From positions 1 to 20,676 of IMG/VR virus record IMGVR_UViG_3300017991_000440: DNA of 20,676 bases, one strand, 5' to 3'. Made by a program: the position numbers and the translations under genes. Below are positions 1 through 6,776 of this stretch, piece after piece. The notes beneath the pieces are model-generated. The model did no database searches. It had not been told where the DNA came from and was given only the letters and a program-made list of their open reading frames with translations. This stretch comes from a virus. Each line of letters begins with the position of its first letter. Within the stretch, counting starts at the first letter, position 1.

Positions 1-1
1 G

Positions 2-151
2 GATGCGGCGGACAACCTGAAGGTGGACAAGGCCGAATCTCAAGGCCGGGTGGACGGGATCGTGGCGCTGGTGATGGCGCTGGACCGAGCGATGCGTAAC
101 CAGGGCCAGGGCGGCAGTGTGTACGAGACGCGCGGGCTGACGGTGTTGTGA
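2..151 (+). CDS. terL: Terminase large subunit, C-terminal end (partial)
   Basis: The open frame runs in from the left edge and gives 49 residues ending at a TGA. It contains DGIVALVMALDRAMR, matching the C-terminal end of phage large terminases, where the helix after the nuclease domain reads roughly 'RIDGivAlvMAl.ra' and is preceded by 'dnl.vdka.s'. Terminase is the ATP-driven motor and nuclease that cuts concatemeric DNA and packs it through the portal. Only the tail is visible, so the Walker and nuclease motifs cannot be checked. Its place directly upstream of a portal gene fits the canonical packaging order. The stop overlaps the next start (GTGA), implying translational coupling. Fairly sure of the family from context plus the motif. 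Confidence 0.75.
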   Translation, partial: DAADNLKVDKAESQGRVDGIVALVMALDRAMRNQGQGGSVYETRGLTVL

Positions 152-309
152 GGATCGAGCTGCCGGACGTGATGGTGCTGGCGGGAGTGGCCGCGATCGT
201 GGCGGCTCTGTGGATGTACGACATCCGCCTGGGGATCGCCGGGGCCGGGGTAGCGGTGACGGCATGGGGGATCGCGCTGGCGATGATGAGGGCGAGGCGT
301 GCTGGTTGA
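148..309 (+). CDS. Small two-helix membrane protein between terminase and portal
   Basis: A 53-residue frame begins at a GTG that shares bases with the terminase stop (GTGA) and ends 11 nt inside the portal gene, so it is coupled on both sides. The protein has a short polar N-terminus (MRIELPD), a hydrophobic stretch at about residues 8-22, a short MYDIR turn, a second hydrophobic stretch at about 28-46, and a basic C-terminal RARRAG. This looks like a small hairpin membrane protein. I do not recognise a family. Small membrane proteins do occur between terminase and portal in siphoviruses, but their function is generally unknown. The overlaps on both sides are the main reason to believe it is real. 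Confidence 0.6.
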   Translation: MRIELPDVMVLAGVAAIVAALWMYDIRLGIAGAGVAVTAWGIALAMMRARRAG

Positions 310-2383
310 CCTGTTCGCGACGCGGACGCTCGAGGATCCGACGACGCCGCTGACGGGGGCGCAGCTGGCGACCTATCTCGGGTCGACCCTCACGGCGAAC
401 ACCGGGGCCAGCATCAACACGACGACGGCGATGCGCGTGTCTGCGGTGTTTGCGTGCGTGCGGGTGATCGCTGAGACGGTGGCCAGCCTGCCGCTGATCC
501 TGTACCAACGGGTCGGGGAGAGTGGCAAGGAACGAGCCCGATCCCATCCGCTGTATGGCCTCCTGCACGACCAGCCGAACCCGCGGATGACGGCGATGGA
601 GCTCCGCGAGAACCTGGCCGGGCACGTGTGCCTGTGGGGCTCGGGCTACGCGGAAGTGGTGCGGGACGGGGCAGGGCGGGTGCGAGAGCTCTGGCCGTTG
701 AGGCCTGATCGTATGGACCTTGCCTATGAGGGGACGAAGCCGGTCTGGAACTATTCGATGGTCGACGGCACCCAAGTGCGACTCGCGTACGACGCGGTGT
801 GGCGGGTCCGGGGGTTCGGGATCGACGAGTACAGCGGGTACAGCGTGATCGGGCAGGCGCGGGAGGCGATCGGGGCGGCGCTCGCGACGGAGGAGTTCGC
901 TGCGACTTACTTTGCGAATGGCAGCAGACCGGGTGGCGTGCTGAAGCATCCGGGGAAGCTGAGCAAAGGGGCCGGGACGAACCTGAAGAGCTCCTGGGAG
1001 GGGGCCCACAAGGGCCTCGACTATGCCCATCGGGTGGCCATCCTTGAGGAAGGGATGGAGTGGCAGCAGATCGGGCTGCCGCCCGAGGACAGCCAGTTTC
1101 TGGAGACGCGGCAGTTCCAGGTGCGCGAGATCGCGCGCATGTTCCGTATGCAGCCACATATGATTCAGGACCTGGGAGATGCCACGTTCAGCAACATAGA
1201 GCACCAGGGGATCGAGTTCGTGGTGCACACGATCCGACCGTGGCTGGTGCGATTCGAGCAGTCGATCTACCGGGATCTGCTGAGTGAGGCTGAGAGGCAG
1301 CGGCATTTCGCGGAGCACCTGGTGGATGGTCTGCTTCGCGGGGACATCAAGAGCCGGTATGAGGCGTACGCGACCGGACGGCAGAATGGTTGGCTGAGCG
1401 CGGACGACATCCGCGAGCTGGAGAACATGAACCCGCTGCCGGACGGGCAGGGGCAGATGTACCTAGTGCCGGTGAACATGACGCCGGCGGACCAGGTGGG
1501 ACAGGAAGAAGAAGAGCCGCTCCCAGCAGCCCTCCCCGCACAGGTGGGGGAAGACGAGCCCGAGGACGACGAAGAGAGAGAAGGCCGGGCTGGAGGGCAA
1601 GAGCTCTCGCGTCGGCACTCCCAGGCCCGAGATGATGAGGGGCCGGTGGTCGAGGTGGGGAGCGCACGGACGCGTTGGCTGATCGCGCAGGCCTACCAGA
1701 GGCTGGTGGCGGACGCTTGCAGGCGAGTGCTGAACCGGGAAGAGGCCGACGTGATGCGCAAGGCGCGCAAGCTACTGGCGCAGGGGGACGTGGTCGGGTT
1801 CGTCTCATGGATGCGGCAGTTCTACCAAGACCACGAGCCATTCTTCCAGGAGTGCATGGGCCCTCCGCTGACCAGCCTGGCGGAGCAGGCGGTGAGGGAC
1901 GCCTATGCCGAGATCGGGCAGGAGGGCGAGCTGACACCGGACCTCGAGGGGTTTGTGCAGGAGATCGTCGAGAGCGCGAGCCAGGGATATGCCGGCGGGC
2001 AATTCGGGCAGCTGGAGGCGCTGGTTGACGAGGCGGGAGGCGACCCGGACCTGGCCTTGGAGCTGTTGCAGACCCGGTTCGACGAGTGGGCAGAGGGGAC
2101 GCCGGGCAAGCAGGCCACCTGGGAGACCACACGGGTCAGCAACGCGATCACGAAAGCGGCCTGGATCGCGGGTGGCGTGGTGATGCTCACCTGGGTGACG
2201 AACGGAGAGAACTGCCCATACTGCAACGCGCTAGAAGGCAAAACAGTGGAGATCAACAGTTGGTTCCTCGAGGAGGGAGACGAGTTCCGGCCGGAGGGAA
2301 CCGAGAAGGCGATGACGTTCTATACGAACATCGGGCATCCGCCGGCGCACGGGGGATGTGACTGCGGGATAGCGCCTGGATGA
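299..2383 (+). CDS. Portal protein fused to a MuF-like head morphogenesis domain
   Basis: The portal forms the dodecameric ring at the capsid vertex through which DNA enters and leaves. Residues 1 to about 400 match the HK97/lambda-type portal family: 'AVFACVRVIAETVASLPLILYQR', 'HPLYGLLHDQPNPRMTAMELRENLAG' then 'LWGSGYAEVVRDGAGRVRELWPLRPDRM', and later 'FSNIEHQGIEFVVHTIRPWLVRFEQSI' (quoted here in part). A very acidic linker (about 400-440) leads to a helical segment and a C-terminal region with Cys639-Pro-Tyr-Cys642, then His680-Pro-Pro-Ala-His684 and Cys687-Asp-Cys689. That Cys/His arrangement is the signature of MuF/SPP1 gp7-like minor head proteins. At 694 residues it is far longer than a usual portal (about 400-500), which supports a fusion. 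The start is GTG at 299, overlapping the previous gene by 11 nt. Portal identity is near certain; the MuF assignment rests on the Cys/His pattern. Confidence 0.93.
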   Translation: MLVDLFATRTLEDPTTPLTGAQLATYLGSTLTANTGASINTTTAMRVSAVFACVRVIAETVASLPLILYQRVGESGKERARSHPLYGLLHDQPNPRMTAMELRENLAGHVCLWGSGYAEVVRDGAGRVRELWPLRPDRMDLAYEGTKPVWNYSMVDGTQVRLAYDAVWRVRGFGIDEYSGYSVIGQAREAIGAALATEEFAATYFANGSRPGGVLKHPGKLSKGAGTNLKSSWEGAHKGLDYAHRVAILEEGMEWQQIGLPPEDSQFLETRQFQVREIARMFRMQPHMIQDLGDATFSNIEHQGIEFVVHTIRPWLVRFEQSIYRDLLSEAERQRHFAEHLVDGLLRGDIKSRYEAYATGRQNGWLSADDIRELENMNPLPDGQGQMYLVPVNMTPADQVGQEEEEPLPAALPAQVGEDEPEDDEEREGRAGGQELSRRHSQARDDEGPVVEVGSARTRWLIAQAYQRLVADACRRVLNREEADVMRKARKLLAQGDVVGFVSWMRQFYQDHEPFFQECMGPPLTSLAEQAVRDAYAEIGQEGELTPDLEGFVQEIVESASQGYAGGQFGQLEALVDEAGGDPDLALELLQTRFDEWAEGTPGKQATWETTRVSNAITKAAWIAGGVVMLTWVTNGENCPYCNALEGKTVEINSWFLEEGDEFRPEGTEKAMTFYTNIGHPPAHGGCDCGIAPG

Positions 2384-2386
2384 CGT

Positions 2387-2413
2387 CCCCTCCGACCCCC
2401 CGTCAACGGGGGG
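2387..2413. repeat. Family A hairpin repeat, copy A1
   Basis: Lies 3 nt after the portal stop. A run of four C, a TCCGA spacer, then CCCCCCGTCAACGGGGGG. The stem CCCCCCG/CGGGGGG closes a TCAA loop. It is followed 4 nt later by a GGATAGG box and the protease start. Confidence 0.85.
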
Positions 2414-2417
2414 AGGG

Positions 2418-2433
2418 GGATAGGGGAGGCGAG
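2418..2433 (+). promoter_or_regulatory. GGATAGG start-associated box and ribosome site of the protease gene
   Basis: GGATAGGGGAGGCGAG immediately precedes ATG 2434 and decides this start over an in-frame upstream ATG at 2380. The upstream choice would translate the A1 repeat. The final part, GGGGAGGCGAG followed by ATGGCG, is repeated exactly before the gene starting at 4579. Confidence 0.6.
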
Positions 2434-3120
2434 ATGGCGAAGAGAGACGAGTGCCTGCTGAGGGCATATCAGCTGACGAACGTGCGCGTGCGACAGGCGA
2501 CGGACGATGAGGGCCCGGTGATCGAGGGCTATGCGGCCGTCTTTGACAAGGTGTCGTGCGACTTGGGGGGATTCCGCGAGGTGATCCGGCCCGGGGCGTT
2601 CAGCAAGACGCTGCAAGAGGGCGATCCTCGGGCGACGGTGAACCATAACCCGGACTATGTGCTGGGGCGGAAGGGATCGGGGAGCCTGAGCCTGGACGAG
2701 GACGAGCATGGGCTCAGCGTGGTGATCACGCCTCCGGAGACGCAGTGGGCGCGCGACTTTTTGGTGAGCATGGGGCGCGGGGACATCGACCAGATGTCGT
2801 TCATGTTCTGGCCGATCAAGTCCGACTGGGTCGAAGGCAGTGCGGAGACGGACTGGCTGCCGCTGTGGGTCCAGCGCGAGGTCGATCTACTGGACGTGTC
2901 GGTGGTGACGTATCCGGCGTACGTGGAGACCGAGGCGCATCTGAGGAGCCTCGGCATAAAACTGTGGACACCCGAGCCGCCCGCGTTGCGCTCAGGCGAG
3001 CGTGGCGACGGACACTCGGATGACGATAGGGACGAGGGCGCTCAGGCGAGCGGCTCGGACCAGGGAGCGGCTCTGGCCCTCAGACGGATGAGGCTGGAGC
3101 TGATCGAGAGGACACTGTAG
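2434..3120 (+). CDS. HK97-type prohead maturation protease
   Basis: This 228-residue serine protease cleaves scaffold (delta) domains and itself during capsid maturation. The fold signature is clear: 'PVIEGYAAVFDK', 'EVIRPGAFSKTL', the catalytic His71 in 'TVNHNPDYVLGRKG', the nucleophile Ser122 in 'IDQMSFMFWP', and the acidic strand 'EVDLLDVSVVTYPAY' (150-163). This fits family S78 (HK97 gp4). Residues about 178-228 form a charged Gly/Asp/Ser-rich tail ending RRMRLELIERTL, absent from minimal family members, which may be a self-cleaved or scaffold-like extension. The start is taken at ATG 2434, after a strong GGGGAGG site; the ATG at 2380 would add 18 residues made of repeat sequence. It sits between portal and capsid genes, as expected. 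Confidence 0.93.
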   Translation: MAKRDECLLRAYQLTNVRVRQATDDEGPVIEGYAAVFDKVSCDLGGFREVIRPGAFSKTLQEGDPRATVNHNPDYVLGRKGSGSLSLDEDEHGLSVVITPPETQWARDFLVSMGRGDIDQMSFMFWPIKSDWVEGSAETDWLPLWVQREVDLLDVSVVTYPAYVETEAHLRSLGIKLWTPEPPALRSGERGDGHSDDDRDEGAQASGSDQGAALALRRMRLELIERTL

Positions 3121-3128
3121 CAGAGAAT

Positions 3129-3146
3129 GCCGCCGGGGACGGCGGC
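3129..3146. repeat. Family D hairpin, copy D1
   Basis: GCCGCCG-GGGA-CGGCGGC, a perfect 7-bp stem, followed by GCTCC and then the ribosome site of the capsid gene. The same plan (stem, GGA or GGGA loop, GCTCC tail) recurs at 18979, and GGCGCTCC alone recurs at 4560-4567. It lies in the 43-nt gap between protease and capsid genes. Confidence 0.6.
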
Positions 3147-3163
3147 GCTCCAAAGGGGGCGAG

Positions 3164-4411
3164 ATGCCAGGAAGTGTAGATCTGCGGCAGGAGCGGGCCA
3201 ACGTCTGGAAACAGGCGCAGGCCTTGCTGCAGACGGCAGAGGACGAAAAGCGGGCGATGAGCCCGGAGGAACAGGAACAGTGGGACCGCATGATGGCGGA
3301 CATGGACGAGCTCAAGGGGCGGATCGACACGCTCGAGCGAGCGGACGCCATCAGCGCATCTATGGCGACGTATGAGCGAAAGACCGACGAGGGAGCGGAC
3401 ACCCAGAGCGAGGGGGCACAAGAGCCGGAGAAGCGTGCGTACCGGGCTGCGTTCGACGTGTGGATGCGGTACGGACGGGACGGTCTGGACGGCGAGCAGC
3501 GCAAGCGTCTGGCCGCGGGGTATGAGCAGTTCGAGCAGCGCGCGTTGAGCTCGATCACGGGCAGCGCGGGGGCGTTCACGATCCCCGAGGGGGATATGGC
3601 GCCACTGGTTGAGGCCATGGCGGACTGGGGCGGGATGCGCGAGGCGCCCACGGACAAGTTGACCACGGCGGATGGTCGCGAGATCCCGTGGCCGACGGCG
3701 GACGATACGGCGAACCAGGGGCGGCGGATCGGCGAGAACGTCCAGGTGAGCACGGCTGAGCCGACGTATGGGGCCAAGATTCTCAGGGCGTACCTGTACA
3801 CCACGGACGCGGTGCTGGTGCCGTACGCGCTACTGCAGGACGCCGGGTTTGACGTAGCCGGGTTCATCATGCGGGCGTTCGGCACGCGCTTTGGGCGGAT
3901 CATGAACAGCGAGGACACGACGGGCACTGGCGACAGCATGCCCGAGGGGATCATCGCGGTGGCCGACGTGGGCGAGACCGCGGCCGGGGCCGATGACATC
4001 ACCTGGGCTGACCTGACGGACCTGGAGCACTCGGTGATCCGGGCTTATCGTCGGTCGCGGTCCTGCGCGTGGATGTTTAACGACAACACGCTGAAGTACT
4101 TGAAACAGCTCGAGGATGGGCAGAGCCGTCCGCTGTGGGTGCCTGGGCTGGCGTACAACGCGCCGGACCGGATCGCGGGGTATCCGTACGTGATCAACAC
4201 CGACATGGCGGACATCGCGACCACGGCCAAGGCCGTGGCGTTCGGGGACTGGAGCTACTACAAGATCCGGGACGTGAGCGGGGTGCAGATGCTGCGCCTT
4301 GAGGAGCGGTACGCGGACTATGGTCAGGTCGGGTTCCTGGGGTTCATGCGGCATGACGGCAAGTATGTGGATCCGGGAAGCCACCCGATCAAGGTGATGC
4401 AGCAAGCGTGA
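3164..4411 (+). CDS. Major capsid protein, HK97 fold, with N-terminal scaffold domain
   Basis: This is the main shell protein, 415 residues. Residues 1 to about 125 are charged, helical and coiled-coil-like ('LRQERANVWKQAQALLQTAEDEK', 'EQWDRMMADMDELKGRIDTLE' quoted in part), typical of the delta domain that acts as internal scaffold and is removed by the neighbouring protease. The mature part probably begins near 'ALSSITGSAGAFTIPEG' (about 125-142), since HK97-family mature proteins open with a similar Gly-rich segment before 'ip'. Later segments such as 'ILRAYLYTTDAVLVPYALLQDAGFDVAGFIMRAFG' (part), 'LAYNAPDRIAGYPYVINTDM' and 'VAFGDWSYYKIRDVSG' match the P- and A-domains of Phage_capsid. The start ATG 3164 follows GGGGGCGAG. 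The stop codon lies inside hairpin B1. No separate scaffold gene is seen, consistent with the fused delta domain. Confidence 0.95.
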   Translation: MPGSVDLRQERANVWKQAQALLQTAEDEKRAMSPEEQEQWDRMMADMDELKGRIDTLERADAISASMATYERKTDEGADTQSEGAQEPEKRAYRAAFDVWMRYGRDGLDGEQRKRLAAGYEQFEQRALSSITGSAGAFTIPEGDMAPLVEAMADWGGMREAPTDKLTTADGREIPWPTADDTANQGRRIGENVQVSTAEPTYGAKILRAYLYTTDAVLVPYALLQDAGFDVAGFIMRAFGTRFGRIMNSEDTTGTGDSMPEGIIAVADVGETAAGADDITWADLTDLEHSVIRAYRRSRSCAWMFNDNTLKYLKQLEDGQSRPLWVPGLAYNAPDRIAGYPYVINTDMADIATTAKAVAFGDWSYYKIRDVSGVQMLRLEERYADYGQVGFLGFMRHDGKYVDPGSHPIKVMQQA

Positions 4412-4425
4412 TCGCGGTAGCGATC
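4410..4425. repeat. Family B hairpin B1 (GATCGC-GGTA-GCGATC)
   Basis: A perfect 6-bp stem around a GGTA loop, overlapping the last two bases of the capsid stop codon. Confidence 0.7.
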
Positions 4426-4429
4426 ATTG

Positions 4430-4483
4430 GCAGATTCGGACTGTGAGGAGTCTGCCATAGGCAGGGGCTGAGTCCGAATCTGC
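4430..4483. repeat. Long inverted repeat after the capsid gene, with inner hairpin
   Basis: The 13-bp arms GCAGATTCGGACT (4430-4442) and AGTCCGAATCTGC (4471-4483) are perfectly complementary. The interior holds a second small hairpin, CTGCC-ATA-GGCAG (4452-4464). No T-run follows, so this is not a classical intrinsic terminator. It may stabilise or process the abundant capsid mRNA, or be a DNA cruciform. Confidence 0.75.
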
Positions 4484-4496
4484 GCGGGGCCAGTCG

Positions 4497-4595
4497 ATGC
4501 GAGTGGAGCTGATGGAGCGGATGCTACAGGGAGACTGCCGGGCGAGGATACTCGCCTTTGGCGCTCCGGGGAGGCGAGATGGCGGATCTGTATGA
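4497..4595 (+). CDS. Possible 32-residue peptide after the capsid gene
   Basis: This short frame starts ATG 4497 and ends 17 nt inside the next gene. Its N-terminus, MRVELMERML, closely resembles the last residues of the prohead protease (MRLELIERTL), so it may be a duplicated fragment of that tail. The rest (GDCRARILAFGAPGRRDGGSV) is translated from hairpin B2 and the next ribosome site, so the C-terminal half looks incidental. No convincing ribosome site precedes it. It could equally be a non-coding relic. Confidence 0.25.
   Translation: MRVELMERMLQGDCRARILAFGAPGRRDGGSV
4541..4556. repeat. Family B hairpin B2 (GGCGAG-GATA-CTCGCC)
   Basis: Perfect 6-bp stem with a GATA loop and a trailing TTTGGCGCTCC that links it to the family D tail. 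It sits 22 nt before ATG 4579. Confidence 0.75.
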
Positions 4596-5004
4596 CGGCA
4601 CCAAGGTGCGCGTTGGGCTGGCGTACGCCAGCGGAACGGCGGACCGGAACGGTGCGATCATGGACATGGCGGGATACGACGAGATCGAGGCGGTGGTGAC
4701 GATGGCCACGATCGCGGCCGATGGCGGGCCGACGGTCAAGCTGCAGTATGGCGACGAGAGCGACCTGAGCGACGCCGCTGACGTGGCCGGGGCCAGCCAC
4801 AGCGTAGCCGACGACGACGATGACCAGATCTTTCGGCTGACGCTGGTCAGGCCGACCAAGCGGTACGTGCGGGTGGTCATCGACAAGGACGCCGCGAACG
4901 CGTCGGCGGAGAGCACGCTGTACCGGATGAGCAAGGCGCGGAACCTGCCGGTGACGGCGAACACGGCGGACGAGGTCACGGCGACTCGCGTGGCGAGCGT
5001 GTAA
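4579..5004 (+). CDS. Capsid-associated protein of unknown function (possible decoration protein)
   Basis: A 141-residue acidic protein, mostly predicted beta strands: 'MADLYDGTKVRVGLAYASGT', 'VVTMATIAADGGPTVKLQYG', 'DQIFRLTLVRPTKRYVRVVI'. Proteins of this style (an N-terminal 'DGTKVRVGLA', a central acidic 'DDDD' loop, 'RYVRVVID' near the end) are commonly found just downstream of phage capsid genes, but I cannot name a Pfam family with certainty. By position and beta-rich make-up, a head decoration or stabilising role is a reasonable inference. The start ATG 4579 has the same GGGGAGGCGAG-ATGGCG context as the protease gene. A TTG start at 4558 would add seven residues with no ribosome site. 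Confidence 0.75.
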   Translation: MADLYDGTKVRVGLAYASGTADRNGAIMDMAGYDEIEAVVTMATIAADGGPTVKLQYGDESDLSDAADVAGASHSVADDDDDQIFRLTLVRPTKRYVRVVIDKDAANASAESTLYRMSKARNLPVTANTADEVTATRVASV

Positions 5005-5009
5005 CAAGA

Positions 5010-5050
5010 CCCCCCAGAGCCCCCCCTTCCCCCCCCCGTCAACAGGGGGG
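5010..5050. repeat. Family A hairpin repeat, copy A2 (variant)
   Basis: Five nt after the upstream stop. It has three C-runs (6, 7 and about 9) and the variant core C-run GTCAACA GGGGGG, where an extra A breaks the closing C-G pair. It precedes a GGATAGGAGG box and ATG 5084. Confidence 0.8.
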
Positions 5051-5067
5051 CATAGGACACGGGCCGA

Positions 5068-5083
5068 GGATAGGAGGTACGGC
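5068..5083 (+). promoter_or_regulatory. GGATAGGAGG start-associated box and ribosome site
   Basis: GGATAGGAGGT at 5068-5078 contains a full AGGAGGT Shine-Dalgarno 5 nt before ATG 5084. The GGATAGG part recurs before other starts in this window. Confidence 0.65.
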
Positions 5084-6181
5084 ATGGGAGAGCTGAGTAG
5101 GACGCGGTGGATGGCCCTCCTGCTCGCGGTCCTGGCGGCCAGTGTGCTGGCTGTGGGGTGCGCGACGGGTGGGCCCGTGGCCAAGGTGTACTTTGCCAGC
5201 GGCGGCGACAAGCTGGTCGTGCAGTCGGGTGGCGAGATCGAGGTGCAGAGCGGCGGTACGCTGGATGTGCAGAGCGGGGCGACGACGGACCACTCGGCCG
5301 GGGTCGACCTCGACGGCGCGCAGCTGATCCTGGATGCAGACGGGGACTCGAGCCTGACGGCGGACACGGACGACCAGGTGGACCTGGAGCTCGAGGGGGC
5401 GGACACGGTGGTGTTCGCCGCTGTGCCGGCTGCGGACGCGAGCGGGAGCATCGTCGAGATTCAGTTCACGGCGCCGGCGCACACGACGGGGACGCTGACG
5501 GTCAACGGGCTCGTGCTGGACATCGCCGCGGGGCAGAGTGTGAGCGGGACCAGCCACGTGCTGACGGGGCTGCAGATCGACGGGATCACGGGCGACGTGA
5601 CCACGACGGAGAAGGCGATCAACATCGGGAGCGGGTGGGACACGGACATCGACCTGCAGAACGGTGAGACGATCGTCAACTCGTACAACGGCGTGATCAC
5701 GGCGACGGCGACCACGTTCCACGTCCAGGGCAACGAGACCAGCTCGGGGAACATGACTGCTGGTACCGGCCTGGTGGCCACGACGGGCGGGGCGGACCTG
5801 CAGGCCGGCAACCTCGTGCTCGCGAATGACGAGGAGATCGGGAACGAGGTCGACGGGGCGGTCACAATCACGGGGACGTACACGATCCTGAGCAACTGGC
5901 TGCGGCTGGCGCCGCAGACGGCGATCTCGGTGACGGTGGACGGGTACATCACGCCGACTGGCACGATGCAGCCGCTGGAGTCGTTCGGCAACGTGGAGAC
6001 GAGCAGCTTGGCGATGGGGAACGCGGGCGACGTGCTGTTCCTGTACAACACGGTGGACACGACGATCACGATCTCGGACACGGGCGTGCTCAAGCTGTCG
6101 AGCGATTTGGCTTTGGGCCAGTACGACGGGGTGTGGCTGTTCTGCGATGGGACGAACTGGATGGAGCACGGGGACAACTGA
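5084..6181 (+). CDS. Fibre-like beta-repeat protein with lipoprotein-type signal
   Basis: A 365-residue protein. Residues 1-26 form a signal: basic SRTRW, a hydrophobic core MALLLAVLAASVL, then AVGC with Cys26 as the possible lipidated residue (the lipobox is imperfect, with Ala rather than Leu at -3). Residues about 35-70 repeat 'VQSGGxIxVQSGGTLDVQSG', a strand-turn pattern like beta-solenoids of phage fibres, followed by many Gly/Thr/Asp-rich strands. The C-terminus ('GDVLFLYNTVDTTITISDTGVLKLSS' in part, ending 'YDGVWLFCDGTNWMEHGDN') resembles C-termini of phage head or tail fibre-type proteins. Finding an export signal on such a protein inside the head cluster is odd. It could be a surface-exposed lipoprotein (for example superinfection exclusion) built from a fibre fold, or a virion protein. 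Gene call strong, role uncertain. Confidence 0.75.
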   Translation: MGELSRTRWMALLLAVLAASVLAVGCATGGPVAKVYFASGGDKLVVQSGGEIEVQSGGTLDVQSGATTDHSAGVDLDGAQLILDADGDSSLTADTDDQVDLELEGADTVVFAAVPAADASGSIVEIQFTAPAHTTGTLTVNGLVLDIAAGQSVSGTSHVLTGLQIDGITGDVTTTEKAINIGSGWDTDIDLQNGETIVNSYNGVITATATTFHVQGNETSSGNMTAGTGLVATTGGADLQAGNLVLANDEEIGNEVDGAVTITGTYTILSNWLRLAPQTAISVTVDGYITPTGTMQPLESFGNVETSSLAMGNAGDVLFLYNTVDTTITISDTGVLKLSSDLALGQYDGVWLFCDGTNWMEHGDN

Positions 6182-6193
6182 CGTGAGTACACG
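6182..6193. repeat. Family B hairpin B19 (CGTG-AGTA-CACG)
   Basis: Four-bp perfect stem with the AGTA loop, starting at the first base after the TGA stop of the preceding gene. It is short, so it could be chance, but the position fits other members. Confidence 0.5.
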
Positions 6194-6200
6194 CCTTGGG

Positions 6201-6234
6201 CCTTCCGAAGGCCGATCGCAGAGCCTTCGGAAGG
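6201..6234. repeat. 12-bp inverted repeat in the 6182-6250 gap
   Basis: CCTTCCGAAGGC (6201-6212) and GCCTTCGGAAGG (6223-6234) are perfect complements around a 10-nt loop. Part of the arm (CCGAAGG/CCTTCGG) is shared with the outer arms of the hairpin at 8621-8671. No T-run follows. Confidence 0.7.
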
Positions 6235-6253
6235 TCGCAGAAAAGGAGGGATG

Positions 6254-6700
6254 ATGAGGAATCAGGAACGGTACGCGCTCGGAGGGATTGTTCTGTGTCT
6301 GTTGGTGATGGCGGCGCTGTTCATGACGGGGCCGGGGGTGCGGCCGGTGTGGGCGGCGGCGGGGACGATCACGCCGCAGGACATCTCGACCACGGCGGCG
6401 ATCACGGTGACGGCGTCCTCGGAGGCCGGGGACGGGCTCGAGTTCGCGAACAATGGCCGGTGTCTGCTGGTGATCGGCGCTGAGGCGGTGACGCGGACGC
6501 AGTACATCACGGTGGTGACGGCGGCCACGTACTATGGTTACGCCATCGCGGATCTGGAGATCACGAACTGGAGCCAGGGGACGCGGGTCGTGGGGCCGTT
6601 CACCAAGGAGCTGTTCAACGATAGCTCGGGGAACGTGCACGTTGACGTGGACCCGTACGACTTTGGCGGGGACCTGACGTTGAGCGTGATACGGTACTGA
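6254..6700 (+). CDS. Phage structural-type protein with an N-terminal signal peptide
   Basis: About 148 residues. The N-terminus is basic (MRNQERY), followed by the hydrophobic core ALGGIVLCLLVMAALFM and a probable cleavage region near PVWAAAG (about 32-36), so it looks exported. The mature part is beta-rich: 'LEFANNGRCLLVIGAEAV', 'TQYITVVTAATYYG', 'GTRVVGPFTKELFNDSSGNV', 'DLTLSVIRY'. This strand order, with a 'vGPF...yn...G.v.v' element, resembles small phage virion proteins seen downstream of capsid genes, though those normally lack a signal. Two adjacent ATGs (6251, 6254) follow AAGGAGGG; the second gives better ribosome spacing. Together with the previous gene it forms a pair of exported proteins in the head cluster. 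Confidence 0.75.
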   Translation: MRNQERYALGGIVLCLLVMAALFMTGPGVRPVWAAAGTITPQDISTTAAITVTASSEAGDGLEFANNGRCLLVIGAEAVTRTQYITVVTAATYYGYAIADLEITNWSQGTRVVGPFTKELFNDSSGNVHVDVDPYDFGGDLTLSVIRY

Positions 6701-6702
6701 GG

Positions 6703-6718
6703 GGCCACAGTAGTGGCC
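6703..6718. repeat. Family B hairpin B3 (GGCCAC-AGTA-GTGGCC)
   Basis: Perfect 6-bp stem, AGTA loop, 2 nt after the preceding stop codon. Confidence 0.75.
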
Positions 6719-6721
6719 TGG

Positions 6722-6757
6722 GCACTAGCAGGGCACGAGTACATGTCCTGCTAGTGC
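6722..6757. repeat. Family B hairpin B4, long form with 16-bp arms
   Basis: Arms 6722-6737 and 6742-6757 (outer GCACTAGCAGG / CCTGCTAGTGC, perfect) flank an AGTA loop at 6738-6741. The inner part has one G-T pair and one C-A mismatch. Only 3 nt separate it from B3, making a double hairpin after the gene stop. Confidence 0.8.
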
Positions 6758-6776
6758 GGATGGCTTGGGGTAGCTG

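Noticed and set aside
2380-2433. Protease start at ATG 2380
   Set aside because: It would translate repeat A1. ATG 2434 has a strong ribosome site and matches the family start.
5039-6640. 533-residue open frame on the minus strand, and other long minus-strand frames (for example 4324-5451, 16431-18065)
   Set aside because: They lie opposite well-supported + strand genes, are Arg/Pro/His-rich shadow translations of GC-rich DNA, and have no domain signs or ribosome sites.
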